Shown here in pieces: positions 23,769 through 36,206 of a DNA stretch of 64,000 nt; within the stretch, counting starts at the first letter, position 1, and each line of letters opens with the position of its first letter. The stretch lies in NCBI GenBank assembly GCA_029891345.1, contig CM056993.1:274526900-274590899 (forward strand), written 5' to 3'. The stretch is from Dryococelus australis (Eukaryota > Arthropoda > Insecta > Phasmatodea > Phasmatidae). The position numbers and the translations under genes are program-made. The notes beneath the pieces are model-generated. The model was not told the origin of the DNA. It saw only the letters and a program-made list of their open reading frames with translations, and did not search any database.

Positions 23769-26640
23769 CATTTAAGCCCTGCTTCTGGGTTTTCAGTGCA
23801 TCTTCAACTGCTGCTAGACCTATGGCTTAATACCTTGACTGCCCATCACACGGCAGGTCCTTGGGAATGACTGCAAAGTCGAGCCCACCTAGGACTGCTA
23901 CATCCGCAGAAAGGTAGACAACCCAAAAAAAATTCAATGCATCACAAGCATGGTGGATTTGAGAGCCATCAGAGGCGTCGTGAGAGCGCGCCCTATGTAA
24001 ACCACCACCTCTGAATAATCTTGTAGCTATTTCTAACCCAACTGAATTATTACCTCAGAAGCCAGTGAACTTACCTGTATGTTACGACACGGTAATACCG
24101 CCGACACACGAAAGCCCTCTGAAACCGTGGTTAGGTTGGTGTCCGCCAGACGACGAGGAGTAGGAAGATACCTCACTAGAACCTACCGAGACAATAGTGC
24201 CTGTTAGTACTCCAGAAACATGATACCTCCCATTCTGGCCGACCCAGCCCCCGCGAGCATTGTAAAGTTAGCCTCCGGCAGATTGATACGGGTTCAACAC
24301 CCGACGGCAGAACTGCTGAACCTTTGTACAACAAATTTGACATCCGGGAAAACAGTCAAGGTTCGACTCCCAGCAAAGGTTATCTTCAAACCATGCGGCA
24401 AACAAACCTCGACCAGATCAGCCACCACCATTATCACTCTCAATTAATTATTGATTGTTTTTCACTCATCCTCTCGGGACCGCTTTCGTCCCACATTTTG
24501 ACAACCCTGGTTGTGAGGATACTGAAGCTCTCTGGTAAGGAGTTCATTTCTTTCCACCTCACCCTGGGGTTTGATTCCCCTCTCCTCCGCCGGAACAGAG
24601 AGGGTAATCAGCGTAATCATCCCTTAACCTGTAAAACCCAAGAAGGGCAGCATGTGTCAGCATCAACGCGTATTGGTGCTAAAGACTTCAGCGCTTGAGC
24701 ACCACCCAAATATACATACACATGCACATATCATTCCTCTGCCCCTCTCCTCTTCTCTTTTTGACTACCCCATATGCTGTACTATGAGTACTGCTCCTAA
24801 TGTACTTTAGAGGACCCAAGCAAGGGGTAAGAGAGTAGGTGCCCAGATACATGATGGAGACCCACTCTCCACTGTCATACTTGCTCACATCAAGGTATGA
24901 AACCCTTTTTGTACCTGCTGCTCTGAACTACTTCACGTGGTACAACTAATTGCAATATACTGTTTTCAGCCCCACCTCTTTGTTCACCTTGTAATCTGCT
25001 GCTTCACATACTTCCAGCTAGGAGTCGACTTCTGATACATGCAAGATACTGCAGCATACCTTGGTAGAAGGAATAGGGTTTTTGTTGCACACCTAAAAAT
25101 CCATTGTTAATGACCAGATCACATCACTCAGTCGAACCTCATTAATACAAACCTATGGGGACCTAAAAATTCAGCACTTTGTAATGACGAGGTTTGTAGT
25201 TTTTCCTAAACTAACAAGACAGAAAATTATAAACCACAAAAAAAATCATTGAATAGCCTAACATATTTTTAGTATGCGGCAAAGTAAATTTTTGGCACAT
25301 AATTATTAGGAGAGGATCACGAGCTGCAATACCTAATTTTGTCACAATTTTGAGCTGTGTCCAAATTTGCCTGAAGTGCATACTTGTGGTAACCCGTCTC
25401 CGGAAGTGACGTCACAATTGCTGTCCGAATTGCAAGTGAAGTATGCAATTATAGAAGTATACGAATATGTATACTTCTTACTTACTTGCGGTTTATATGC
25501 TACCATTTTGAGTAGCTATTTGTAGGTTACAATTGATATTCAACATAATTATTTTATTTAAATTTTAGTAGGATAACATTACTACTTGGTAGCTTAGAAT
25601 TTTGAACTGAGTAAATAATTATCTTAAGGAGCACCTTATAAAAAGGTGTAAACAATAAATTCCCACTAGGCCTATGCTCATAACCTACAAAAGCTAAAGT
25701 ATAACAAGCACTCAAAACTGCAAACTCACGTACAATCATAAAGACGTCAATATGTAAATTAAATTGAAATATTATTTAATCCTTTATTAAAGCCTATAAC
25801 TTTCTGTAACTAGGCCCTATCAAGTTATTTGTAGGAATACATAATCATTAAATGTGATCAGCTGGCAAATGGATATTGCCGAAGCCAACAAGACTGCCTG
25901 TCCAAATTCATCAAATTTGGTGCCAAGTGTAAGTAAAAGATGCAAGTACTCCGGTATGTACCTGAATTCGGAAACAGCCTTAATTATCACAGACTGTGGA
26001 AATTAAGTAAATTTAACTGCTTTGCTGTTTCCATTTTAGTTATCTTCCCGCTATCTATTTAATTTTTGATTTTGAGTTTTTCTTCCAATGTAAACTTGTG
26101 TCATTTGCACTTCGTCACTGCACTGCAGTATGTTGAAATATCACAAACTAAAATCACTATTTTATTAACTTTGCACACCTTTGTATAAAAACAATAATAT
26201 TCAGTAGCAAGAGAAATGGCCGCAACATCATAGGTATTTACTGAAGTCGACTTTACAAAGCAAAATGTACTCGTTCCACTAATCAATACTACGTGACTTC
26301 GGTCCATTACTCGCATTAATGCACTAGAACATGATTACGAATAAACTTTCTTTGCGCATCATGTGCACAGAAGAGGTTACAGAATGTGACTATGCACTAA
26401 ATACATGTAGCCAACATCTTTAGTTACAGATTTTGAAGCTAGAGGCGCAAAAAATTTTCATACTGCATAAAGTAGCTGTTATATTGTTTACCTTTTAATA
26501 GTTATTTAAAGTTGCATTTTACAGTTGTCACATACAGTCCGCATCATACTGATGTCTAGCTATCGACACAACACACTGTATGACCCAACTGTCATGGTTG
26601 CCAACCTTGAACATTTTCCACCAAGAGACAATACCCTATG
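23769..26640. other. AT-rich intron with small repeats, no gene supported
   Basis: 23940-24450 has an open-looking plus-strand stretch (VKLASGRLIRVQHPTAELLN, 75 codons) of unknown kind. 24290-24580 holds three tRNA B-box-like words: GGGTTCAACACCC, GGTTCGACTCC and GGGTTTGATTCCCC. At about 25129 the phrase CAGTCGAACCTCATTAATAC resembles a pogo/Tigger terminus without a visible partner. The remainder is AT-rich. Confidence 0.45.
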
Positions 26641-26648
26641 ATATAACA

Positions 26649-26662
26649 CCCCTCCCCCTTTT
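26649..26662 (-). other. Polypurine tract of gypsy remnant 1
   Basis: On the minus strand this reads AAAAGGGGGAGGGG, directly followed by TGTTATAT, the expected TG start of a 3' LTR. It primes plus-strand synthesis in LTR retroelements. Its position after the integrase C-terminus supports the orientation. Confidence 0.75.
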
Positions 26663-26814
26663 CATAACAACATCCTTTGTCCTACAAGGCGTAGAAGATT
26701 CTCTGGTAGGCCTGGTACGAGCCAGAAGTTTAGCTTCACTTGATTCACTTGTACCTGATAAACGCTGGGAGGAGCTTGTCTGTTCTCAGAGTGTGGGCAC
26801 ACTGGGAGCAAATC

Positions 26815-27835
26815 CTATAAACTCTGCCTCCTCGACTGTGATGGTGGTCGTTGCTCCTGTCTTCCTCTCACCTCCCCCCTAGTATCCTGTGTAGATTGAC
26901 CCTCTCCTTCATTTGCATGTGGAGCTATTGCAACATCATTTCCTGTAGTAATTGGTGTGTCTATACTGTCTTCCTGGCAGGAGACATGCCTTGGCAGTAG
27001 CTGGTCCACATGCCGCTTCATCCACACTCCATCATGTGTGATCACCTTGTATGAAAGAGGGCTAGACACCTGAACAATAATAGCTGGCACCCATTTTGGT
27101 CCTCGTCCCATGTTTTTTTGCATAAACTAGGTCCTGTGTTGAGAACATCCGAGGTGCATCTAGAACCCTATTGTCTTCTTGCTTTTGCTTTATCTCCTCT
27201 GCAAGCTCTGGATGTACCCTATCGAGGCATGTTCTCAGTCGACGACCCATAAGCAGCTCTGCTGGGCTGGTCCCTGTAGTAGTTGCAGGCGTTACATGCG
27301 TGGCCATTAGATGAAGAATGGTATAGAGCTATTTTAATAAGCCTGATACCATTATTGTCTGAAAAGTTGGCAAAAGCAGCAGAACTAAAAGCTGTTCCAT
27401 TGTCACTAACAATCACGTCTGGAATGCCATGAGAAGCAAATAGGGGTCGCAGTGATGTAATGACACTTCTGTCATTGGTGGATGGCACTGGCAGCACCTC
27501 AAGCCATTTTGAGTATAAGTCGATGACAACCAGGAATACCTGTCAAATAGGACCAGCAAAGTCCATATGTAGACGTGACCGTGGCTGTCTAGTCCATTCC
27601 CATGGATGATTAGGGACCTTAGGTGGTGAATGACGTGTACACTGACATTGCACTGCTGTATCTTCCACTGCCTTATCAAGGCCAGACCACCAAACGTAAC
27701 TGTGTGCCAAAGCCTTCATTTGCACTATTCCCTGATGACAAGCATGTAGTGTCTGTAGAATGTGATCACTGCCCCCTTCTGGAATGACTCCCCGAGTACC
27801 CCACAGCAAACACCCTCTGTTGATTGATAATTCAT
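26815..27835 (-). pseudogene. Ty3/gypsy integrase, frameshifted
   Basis: Recognisable pieces in order on the minus strand: a zinc-binding/linker segment with HACHQGIVQMKALAHSYVWW and CTRHSPPKVPNHPWEWTRQP; the core with HMDFAGPI (first catalytic Asp) and IPDVIVSDNGTAFSSAAFAN (second Asp); NGHA near the start of the region that would hold the catalytic Glu, broken by a frameshift; TSPAELLMGRRLRTCLDRVH; and the C-terminal GPKWVPAIIVQVSSPLSYKV. The pieces lie in at least three frames with stops between. It would insert retroelement cDNA if intact; it is not intact. Confidence 0.85.
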
Positions 27836-28050
27836 GTTATCTCCTTGCAAATGGCTGGAATTATTGACCTCAATGTATCACTTGGCTCATGTCAGCAATC
27901 TGGTGTGTTGTCAGAGGAGGGGCATCTAATGCTTCAAGAAGTACTTCAGTGGGTGCTGGTATCTGCCTCAGGGGTGGATCGTGGAAGACTGCTGAGGCCA
28001 TCTGCATTGGCAATACTAGACCCTGGCTTGTATCGTAACACAAAATTGTA
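27836..28050 (-). pseudogene. End of gypsy RNase H domain
   Basis: The minus strand reads FVLRYKPGSSIANADGLSSL, the usual close of the gypsy RNase H/connection region, then degrades into the integrase. The bulk of RNase H (about 200 residues in relatives) is absent. The sequence beyond 28050 is unrelated. Confidence 0.75.
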
Positions 28051-28054
28051 ACAA

Positions 28055-29800
28055 AATTATGTTTGGAGTGACCTTTGTGCCGGTATTCACTGGCCCTTTT
28101 CTGCTAACTTACACTTGCTTTCACATAGGATAGTTTTGTCTGCATTGAAAAGTAGTTTAACTTACTTCAAAAGTTAAGATAAGTGCTAAAAGGTGATGAA
28201 AGAAATTATTTTGTGAATTTAATAAAAAATAATAAATAACAAGATGTCATAGTGACACTCTTTATTGTCTCAAACAATAATAAAATCTGTTATATTAAAA
28301 CACCTTCATAATTAAAAAAAATTTATTCAGTATGTACGTTACCAACATAATATAATTATTTTCTCTTTTAATCTCGTACTTTCTAAAATCACAGGATCCC
28401 GATAAAAAAAAATTAAATTTTAATTTACATTTCCTTAAAGGTTAAAGTGGCAAGAAGCCAGAGTTGAACACAATTTCAATTAATTTTTTTTTTTTTTTGT
28501 TCAAATGCCATAATTGCCGGAAGAAACAATAACCAAAAGTCTTAAAAGTTGCGTCAGACTGCAGACACTAGGCCGAACTAAAAGTTCAATGTCATAAGTT
28601 GGTTAATCCATGAGCATGCAGAATAACAAAAGAGTTTTGGCCTGAAAGCAGCAGTAGGAACACGGCGCAGCCCTGGAGGCTCCTTGGGAAGTAGAACTCC
28701 TATCAGTCCATGATGAGAGCAAAGGTGGAAACCAAAAACGGGATCGTCACACCCTAGACCATGTTAGGCCCTACTCTGGAACCGCTAAACAAATTACATC
28801 AAATCAGAGAAAATAACCACGGCCTGCCAAAACTAAAAGGAACAAAAGGTGCCGTGCAAAAAAGGTTACAAGCCACACTTACCAAAAGCGTGGCGAAAAG
28901 AGAAACTGAGCGAAGGATAATGGAGATTCAGTTGAGAACAACTATCTTAAAGTGTGTCACGCTATTTGTAATGATGAAGAAGGCCTAATCGTCACTGGCA
29001 GTAGTGGTCGTAGACCATATATCGATCCAGGCAGTTATGGCTATAATTAATACATAACATGTTACGATAATAATGTAAATAGTCATGTGATTTTTAATTT
29101 AACGAACTGACAAAAGATTAGTAATATTTTAACATAGCATAAAATTCTGAGAATGGAATTTCACATTAAACATGACTTTTTTTTTTATTATGTCGTTTCT
29201 GATACTTAAATAATTAGTAACATACACAATCTTTTCTTAAAATGCAGAAAACTTTACCAAACTTCTAGCCAATAAAATAAATTGACCTCAGGACTAATTA
29301 CAAACATGACAAATTATGCTGAGTAACACATATATTGACACAAATGTTGATGAACTATTAAAATAAATACCAGAATAACCTACTGGGTCACAGTCACAGT
29401 GACTGTGAGAAGTTAACAGTGAATAAAAATTAATAAAATTATTACACAAAAGCACAAGTGATTGACAAAATTTTATAAGTGGTTTTACACACGAATGAGT
29501 CAAATTACTCAAAAAGATAAAATTAGGTGTTAGAAATAAAACTAGGTTTATCAAATATCGCATGAAAAAAAAATTAACCAAAAAGGGAAAACTTAATGCG
29601 AAACACGTAAATGAACTCAAACAAATAATATGGAATGCACCAAAACTACTGACATGCACACACACACAAAACAAAAATACACAAGTCCCGATAGGTGTTG
29701 CATCAAGCAAAATGACTAAAAATTATTCACAACACAGGGTAATAACTGGACTTGAAAACATTTGGTAAAACTATAAAATGCAGGTTAACAATCAAGGATC
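28055..29800. mobile_element. Unidentified ~1.75-kb AT-rich block replacing gypsy RNase H
   Basis: This block sits between the RT end and the RNase H end of gypsy remnant 1, where about 0.6 kb of coding sequence should be. It is strongly AT-rich with homopolymer runs. Its longest open frame is 138 codons (29294-29710, minus) of hydrophobic low-complexity sequence resembling no family. I see no clear terminal repeats or target duplication. It is either an insertion combined with a deletion, or a rearrangement joint. Confidence 0.5.
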
Positions 29801-29804
29801 GTAG

Positions 29805-30731
29805 TCAAAATTGTTTTGGAAAAACCAGGGCAAAAATAACACACTTAACTGCAGAAGCTTCATCGTGAACCTGGGTCCATTTCCATTGTGCAGATTTCTG
29901 CAATAGCTGATGCAAAGACTCTGCTACACTAGCCTTATTTGACACAAAAGAGTGATAAAAAATTAAGAAGACCAAGATAAGCCTGTAACTCCTCTTTGTT
30001 TGATGGTGTTGGTGCCTCGTGAATTTATTGCACCTTGTCAGGTGTGGGCCGGAGGCTGTTGGTTCACCACATACCCCAAGAATGTGACTTCTGGGACACC
30101 CAAAACACATTTTTCTTCCTTGACATGAATACCTGAATCCCTGAGATGTTGCAGCACCGGTTCCACATAGGTAAGCAAATCCTCCTAGGAGGTACCCTTC
30201 ACTAACACATAATCAAAATATGGCACTACATTATCAAGACCAGCCAGTACATCCTCCATGAACCATTGAAATTTTCCAGGCGCTACGCGCACACCAAACT
30301 GTAAACAATTTACTTTGATGTGTGATTATAGTTTGAGCCACCGCCGCTTCCTCATCAACTCACAGCTATTGAAATGCCTGCGTTAAGTCAATCTTTGCGA
30401 ACACTTTGCCTCCACAAAGTTTAGCTAACAGTTGGCGAATGGGCGGAACCAAATACAGATATTCCTTCAACACTTTTATAATCAGCACAAATCCTCATGT
30501 CCCATTGAGCACTGTAACAATAGGTGTGGCCCAGTCAGAATACATAACCGGTGTATTAACACCCTGAGCTACTAATCTTTCTAGCTCTGTTTCAATCTTT
30601 GGAAGGAAGGCATATGGAACTGCATGTGATTTCAACCTCAGTGGTGTAAGCTGAAATTTGATTGGTTGCCCCATAAAATCACCAAGTTCCTCACTAAACA
30701 CATCTGAAAATTCTGAAACTAACTGTGCCAA
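29805..30731 (-). pseudogene. Ty3/gypsy reverse transcriptase, damaged
   Basis: The N-terminal part (30731-30500) reads AQLVSEFSDVFSEELGDFMG, KFQLTPLRLKSHAVPYAFLP and KIETELERLVAQGVNTPVMY, then SDWATPIV. Middle pieces are ICADYK and the catalytic loop, here VVPYFDYVLV near 30203-30226, where Y-x-D-D is expected; the second Asp is Tyr. The C-terminal part (30110-29830) contains APTPSNKEELQAYLGLLNF- and LHQLLQKSAQWKWTQVHDEA-like phrases across two frames. Stops and shifts separate the pieces. Confidence 0.85.
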
Positions 30732-31080
30732 TGTACCACATCTTCAACACACCCTTCACTTCTATTCCTAGAGCATCCATCCAGTTCCTACTCAAAAGAG
30801 AACAATGGTGATCCTTGGAGAAAATCATTGGAAGCATAGTTTCCCATGTGCCGTAAGTCACCTTGACCTTACATGCACCCAGTGTGTCTATAGAATTTTT
30901 CCTGTAGTCCACAAGTGTTCTTAGTAAGTGTAGGTGTACCGTGTGGGTAAATTGTCCTGAAGGTAATTTCATCATACTCCTGCACCTGTGTCTAATTCCA
31001 TCTCAACTGGTTGGCCATTTATTATTACTGTTGTGCATAATTTAGTAGACCCTACCACTGTAACATTCCAAAGATGGTAG
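30732..31080 (-). pseudogene. Gypsy aspartic protease, frameshifted
   Basis: The minus strand reads CTTVIINGQPVEMELDTGAG, with LDTGA the retropepsin active-site motif. A stop and frameshift follow, then RNSIDTLGACKVKVTYGTWE and CSLLSRNWMDALGIEV, matching the ...GRDWL... close of the gypsy protease. It lies just upstream of RT as in other Ty3/gypsy pols. Confidence 0.8.
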
Positions 31081-31417
31081 ACATCTGGTTCAGTGCTATT
31101 CTGAGCTGTGTTTACTTACATAAACCTACTTCGCATTACATATTAACTGTACTTTGTACAAAATGAATTACGTTCCATTAAAATGCCTAGTATATTTTCA
31201 GGAACCACAAAATTGCTTTGTAAAAACAGGAACTGCTTATTAACCAGGTTAGTGCTAACAAGATTCAACTATAATGTAATTCATCACATGATTATCGCCA
31301 TTGCGCAATGATCATGCTGTAATTTTTAAATACTGAAAATAGAGGGAAATAAAGTTTTTCACATCGTCTAGAATTTTAAGTTTTTGTTTAAATGTTCCCA
31401 GCTGCACCAAAATATGT

Positions 31418-32691
31418 TGGAACATGCCTTATGCCAAACCTCCTTCTCAGTTAATTATATGGATGGGTAATCGGTCAGCCACTCCTTCCATGAAGCACGA
31501 GGGAATGAGTTGGTGTTTTGTGCTGTGACAAGTTGCAGCAAAAGGTAGCAGAGGATGACCAGAGTTAGCTCCCTTTACCAGAGAGTCGTTTCCCTTCAAC
31601 TGCTTCCTTTACCAGGCATGTAAGCTCAGAAGCATCAGCTGAACTGAAGGAGAGAAGAGTACTATAACTTAATTTATTCCACACATAATCATTGGAAGTT
31701 TGCATAAACAAACAGTATTAAATTCAATGCCGCAAAGGAATGAAAGGGGAGTACTAACCAGAAACAAATGTAATTAATATTTACGTGCACCCTTAGTGGA
31801 TTTTTCGGTTGGTCGGCACCGAGTCCCCCCCCCCCCCCCTTTTTTTTTTCCACCCTCCTCCAACCCAGCATAGGTGAAGCAGTGTTCGCCACTCATACTG
31901 GGTTTTTCTTGGGTTCTACGTTGCTGGGTTTGGCCACTTTGATTATAGAATGTTGTGCCTTAATCCGATATTACACGATACCTGCAGCCGTACTTGGTCT
32001 TGTACAAGCTTCTACAATCCCTGGGTGCAGGAGTCAGTATACCGCAATGGAAGATTCATATTACATATATTACACAACAGAAGTTTGCGTACTGGCATTT
32101 GGCACCCTTAATGTGTGTGCAGTGTGTGTTTTGTAGTAAACATGGACCCCATTCGTAGAACTGGTACTAGTTAGTAACTTGCGTATGCCTATGAAAAAGC
32201 TAGCTGCACATCTTAATATTGCTATGTCACTGTTTGCCTTGATGCGTGTTGTCCTAGAGAACTAATGACATGGTCAATGTGCGCTAGGTGAGGCTCACTC
32301 TGGTTATAACTGGAGTTACTTTTTCGGGTTAGGTTGTCTGGTTAGTACTGGTTGGCAACTGGATACAAAGTCAACCACAGCTGGAACTACAATATTTCTG
32401 GCGCAGACACTGGCTCGCTTTGGTATACCTGTCTTACCAGGGACTGCTTCGGTCACTGAAGTGGAAGCTGTTGCTGCCGGCTGGAACTGGCGACTCTTGG
32501 AGAGGGATGGTGTGCAGTTGTACTGTGCTGATCAATACAGTACTGTTGATTCTACTCTGCTACTTCACTACTCCAGAACAAGGTGTTAGCTACCCTGTAC
32601 CTGACTTCTGTGCCTGCTAATAGAGCACGGACAACAGGATGGTAATCGTAGACTAGGCGAATGTGAGCAGGGAAATAAAAAAACATAAAAT
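31418..32691. other. No gene seen
   Basis: Possibly the degraded 5' LTR of gypsy remnant 1 at its start. A C-run/T-run (about 31825-31849) is followed by ordinary intron sequence. Open frames of 66-84 codons have no recognisable content. Confidence 0.45.
31825..31849 (-). repeat. C-run/T-run (poly-A then poly-G on the minus strand)
   Basis: About 15 C followed by about 10 T. On the minus strand this is A-run, G-run, then ACTCGG. It resembles the tract at 11784-11808. Confidence 0.6.
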
Positions 32692-35600
32692 TGACGCATG
32701 CTGCTTATATGAGTTATACTAAACACTACTAAGACTCATCATAACGTGTTATATTCTACCAGGAACCACAACCATAGATGGCTACAGCATTGTTTCCCAT
32801 GGAGGGACAGTTACAGACACTTGGTATTTCCTGATGTTTCAGACCCAACTTCATCTCGCTACTCACATAGTATCTATGGTGTCCCGAGGAAGGGTCAAAC
32901 CCAACACATCATTCACAATTGCGCACAGGATCGCTCCAGCGTAGTGTGTGATCCTAGCATGTGAAATAAGCATGGTTTTCCAAGCGGCCACGGAACACGT
33001 CATCCTCCCCGAAGTACCTGCTAGACAGTGTGTCGCCAAGCTTTCCGAAGATAGCCAAATAGCCGAGTGCAAGGGTAGATTCTCCCACTCCTGTTCGCTC
33101 CAGTCAGATGTCGCAGAGTGACGTCACACCTCCCACTCCAGCTCAGGCATGGGCCGGCCAGGCGCACAATATAAGGCAGTGCGTGGCCAAAGATGCCAGT
33201 TGTATTCTCCTGTAGCTCACCTCAGTACTTCTGTGCTGGGGCTGTCTAATGAACCTTACGTCCTCACAGTTCTCTCCAAGAACTCCAAGAGATCTTCAGC
33301 AGTCACCAGTGGCTACTGACACCAACGACCAGAAGCTCCAGAGGCTTCAACCACCAACAGCTTCCAGAAACTATTCAACACTAGAAGCCTACACAACTTC
33401 ACTTCACACCTCCTCTACTTGTTGGTGAGTGTCAACTACACTCACTGTCGTTAAAAGTAGTGGCACTTTTTTTTTTCTTAAAGTCTCTTCGAAACATCCC
33501 AAGTTAGAGTAGCTGCGACTGAGTTGTTTTTATAACTTTCAAAATCATTCTAAAATAAGCTAGTTTAGGAGTAGGTCACCTCCACCTGTTATACCATAAG
33601 TTACTTCCGATCACTTTTTGCTTAGTAGGAGATAGTATGCGCCTCCTTGTTTATTACTACGTAATAAATACGTATTGTTCCTATCTGAGTGTCGCACCAC
33701 ACGTCGACAAGTAGCCAGCCTGTCTAGTGCAGAGCCCAGCATTCTAGCAGTCAACAGCAGCAGTAAGACACCAGGGCTTGGGGCCAGCACCAATGGTAGC
33801 CAACCACCCCTGCAGTTGGAGAAACAGGTTACGAGTCAGGTGGGCAAGGTAAGGAAGCCTGACCAAGTAAGTAAGGTGTGATCGCAAACCCAGACTTTGT
33901 GTCATGCCAGAGGCCAACTTGACCGACCTACTACACATAAACCAAGGCCCCAGTATTCAGACAGTAACCTGTAATCTTGATCCAGCGCGTCTTACGTAGC
34001 GCAACCAAAACCACATGGACCATGTCTCAAATCCAGCTTTAGAAAGTGACAGGCCTCAAACTGGAAAGGAAGGCCTCTCCAGTTGACTGGTGGCCTGAGC
34101 TCTCTCCTGTTCTGCTTGTCTGCTAAGTGCAGAGGGGTCAGATATACACACTCGCTTGGCGGCGGGATAGGCCTCCTTTTGCTCCTCCCTCTGTGAGCCG
34201 TGACTTTTCCCAAAAGGCATAGATGTCCTGTCGAAACTTAAGTACACTCTCGATAAACGTGAACTCAAGACAGATCCTTAGCTAAGTGTAAAGCCAATAG
34301 AGGTTGACAGAACGAGCTCAATACCCCAATCAGTTTCACACCACAGGTGTGCAAACCTAGGGCAGTGAGCCATGTGGACCGTCTTCTACCACAATTGGGT
34401 GAGGTCGCAAAAGGGGTTAGGCCGTCAGACCCAGGCAATACTCCTTCCAGCACCATAAGCATTCCGGTAGCAGTACATCCTGAGCTGACTGTCTCGTCCC
34501 TCTTGGATGTGTACCTAGTAGTTGTGGTTCTACCTTTCTATCCACCGAAGTTTCTAGAATGGGTGGCCATCAAATGGTATGTGTGTGTATGACGTGCAGC
34601 TTCCTGAAGGGAATGTGCAGTCTTACTCTATGGTTTGTACTTCTGTAACAAAACTGGGTCTCAGTTGACGTACGATAGTATATTTTCTAGTGATCGTAGG
34701 AAATACCTCTAGAATAGAAACACTCAGTAATAAGAACAAAATGTATTTATTAAGAATAATAAATACAGTGACGCATACTACATCTTAACCATGCAGTGTG
34801 ATATGGAAGTAACTTATGTTAAACAGATGTAGGCGACTAGCTCCTAGACTAAAGAAGATGGCGAATGACTTTGACTGCTATGAAACTAACTCGGTCACAG
34901 CTACTCTAACCTAGGGATGTCTAGAAGAGGCTTTACAAAAAGGGACTGCTACTTTTAAGGGCAGTGGGTGTAGTTGCCTCTACCAGCAAGTAGAGGCGTC
35001 TACTGAATAAGGAGGAACAGCAACAGAAGGGGTGATGTTGTCTGCAGGCTGTGTTGAAGAACATCTGGAAGATGCTGATGGTGGTAGACATCAATGGAGC
35101 TTCTGGTAGCTAGTGGTAGAGGCTGCAGAAGCTTCTAGTAACTGGTGGTGGCTGCTGAAGATCTAGAGGACCTGGCAGTTAGTAGGGAGCCCCAGCACAC
35201 AAAGTGTTGAGGTGAGCTACTGGGAAAGGAAATAACTCCCGACCTCAGGTGTGCATGGCCTTTTATAGTGCTCTCGGCCTCTGGCTAATGGCATCTGCGG
35301 GAGCAGTGGTAAAACCCCAGCACTCTGCTTCTTTTATTCTGGATGCCTCATGACAGTTGCAGGGCGCTTTGTGGCAGATGTGGTGGCTCATGACAGTGTG
35401 TTGTGTGCTTCGAGATAGTTTGCCCTGGTAAGTCATCACACTTCGAGGAGGCTGGTGTTAGAGGTGTGACGTTACTTCACAAGTGGCAGCTTGGTGGTTC
35501 TCGGCATGGGGGGGGGTCGTGCTTCATGATGGCTTTCGCAACCTTATATTCATATGTTTAGAATCTCCTTTCAAGGTACTGGATATCTAATGACACTTGT

Positions 35601-35703
35601 GAAAGATGTGGCCAGGTTTGACCCTTCCTTAGGTTGCGTAGAAATACATGAGGTTGACGAGTCGTAATCATTTAGTAAATAAACAAGAAAGCGGCACATG
35701 TCA
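32692..35703. mobile_element. Inverted LTR pair with U3 ends outward (foldback)
   Basis: The left end TGACGCATGCTGCTTATA is a U3 start in plus sense. The right end AAGCGGCACATGTCA is the complement of a U3 start (TGACATGTGCCGCTT). Reading inward from both sides, shared phrases appear in the same order: AGGAAGGGTCAAACC, GTCACACCTC, a TATA-like site (33169, AATATAAGGC; 35263-35270 reverse, ACTATAAAAGGCC), CTCACCTCA-then-TGTGCTGGGGCT, and AGATCTTCAGCAG-CACCA. R regions lie near 33650-33670 and 34740-34770. The two halves are clearly related but far less alike than the arms at 5760-7012. The total (3012 bp) is shorter than two full LTRs, so the U5 parts in the middle are truncated or shared. No gag/pol lies inside. 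Confidence 0.6.
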
Positions 35704-36206
35704 GCCTTTTACATAAATTGATTGCTTACTAATATAATTTCATTAATTTTCTTGAAAACTATTTGAAGTCAATAAAGTACGAGTGTGTTATTTTTAAATT
35801 TGACGAAAATTGCTTACCAGTTGCAAAATATAGTTCTTCTTTTCATACTAAGGTATTACCCGCATGTATCATTTAGTAATAAAAATATTAGGGTCCTAAG
35901 GAGTTTAGAACTTACAACCAAAGTTACGTTATAATGACTTTTCCACTGTATTACCAATTCACACAGTAGATGTGGTGTTTCTATACTGTAGATATGTGAA
36001 ACGCTTGAATTAATTTATTCATAAAATAAGTAATGTTTTAAGAGTTTCGAATGGTTTTAAACAGTAATTAAAAGTTTTTGCCAATATTATTTGTCATTGG
36101 CCAGGTACGAAATCTGGTATGGAACCTGCCACGAAAAATAGGACATGTCCTTTTACCAAACCTGGTATGGAATCGGGCCATACAAGGCGGGAAATGTCAT
36201 GTGTCA
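35704..36206. other. No feature seen
   Basis: AT-rich intron spacer. Near 36105-36175 the phrase CTGGTATGGAA-C occurs twice, and a related GGAATCTGGTATCCTG appears inside the next LTR. Confidence 0.55.

Larger units (their letters stand above)
26641..31417 (-). mobile_element. Ty3/gypsy element remnant 1 (K02A2.6-like type)
   Basis: Minus-strand order is protease (about 31080-30740), reverse transcriptase (30731-29810), a foreign block (about 29800-28055), the end of RNase H (28050-27970), and integrase (27835-26870). Then come a polypurine tract (26649-26662) and the first bases of a 3' LTR, TGTTATAT (26648-26641). This is the Ty3/gypsy pol order. A TTGGTGCAGCTGGG word on the minus strand near 31395-31412 is a candidate primer-binding site, which would put the 5' LTR end near 31417. 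I found no convincing LTR pair. Every domain carries frameshifts, so the copy is dead. It lies antisense within the 27.4-kb PAN3 intron. Confidence 0.8.

Noticed and set aside
25129-25230. Complete pogo/Tigger-like MITE
   Set aside because: One terminus (CAGTCGAACCTC) is visible but no inverted partner with TA was found within several hundred bases.
29294-29710. 138-codon minus-strand frame as a membrane protein gene
   Set aside because: AT-rich low-complexity sequence; the hydrophobicity is a by-product of T-rich codons, and no family is recognised.
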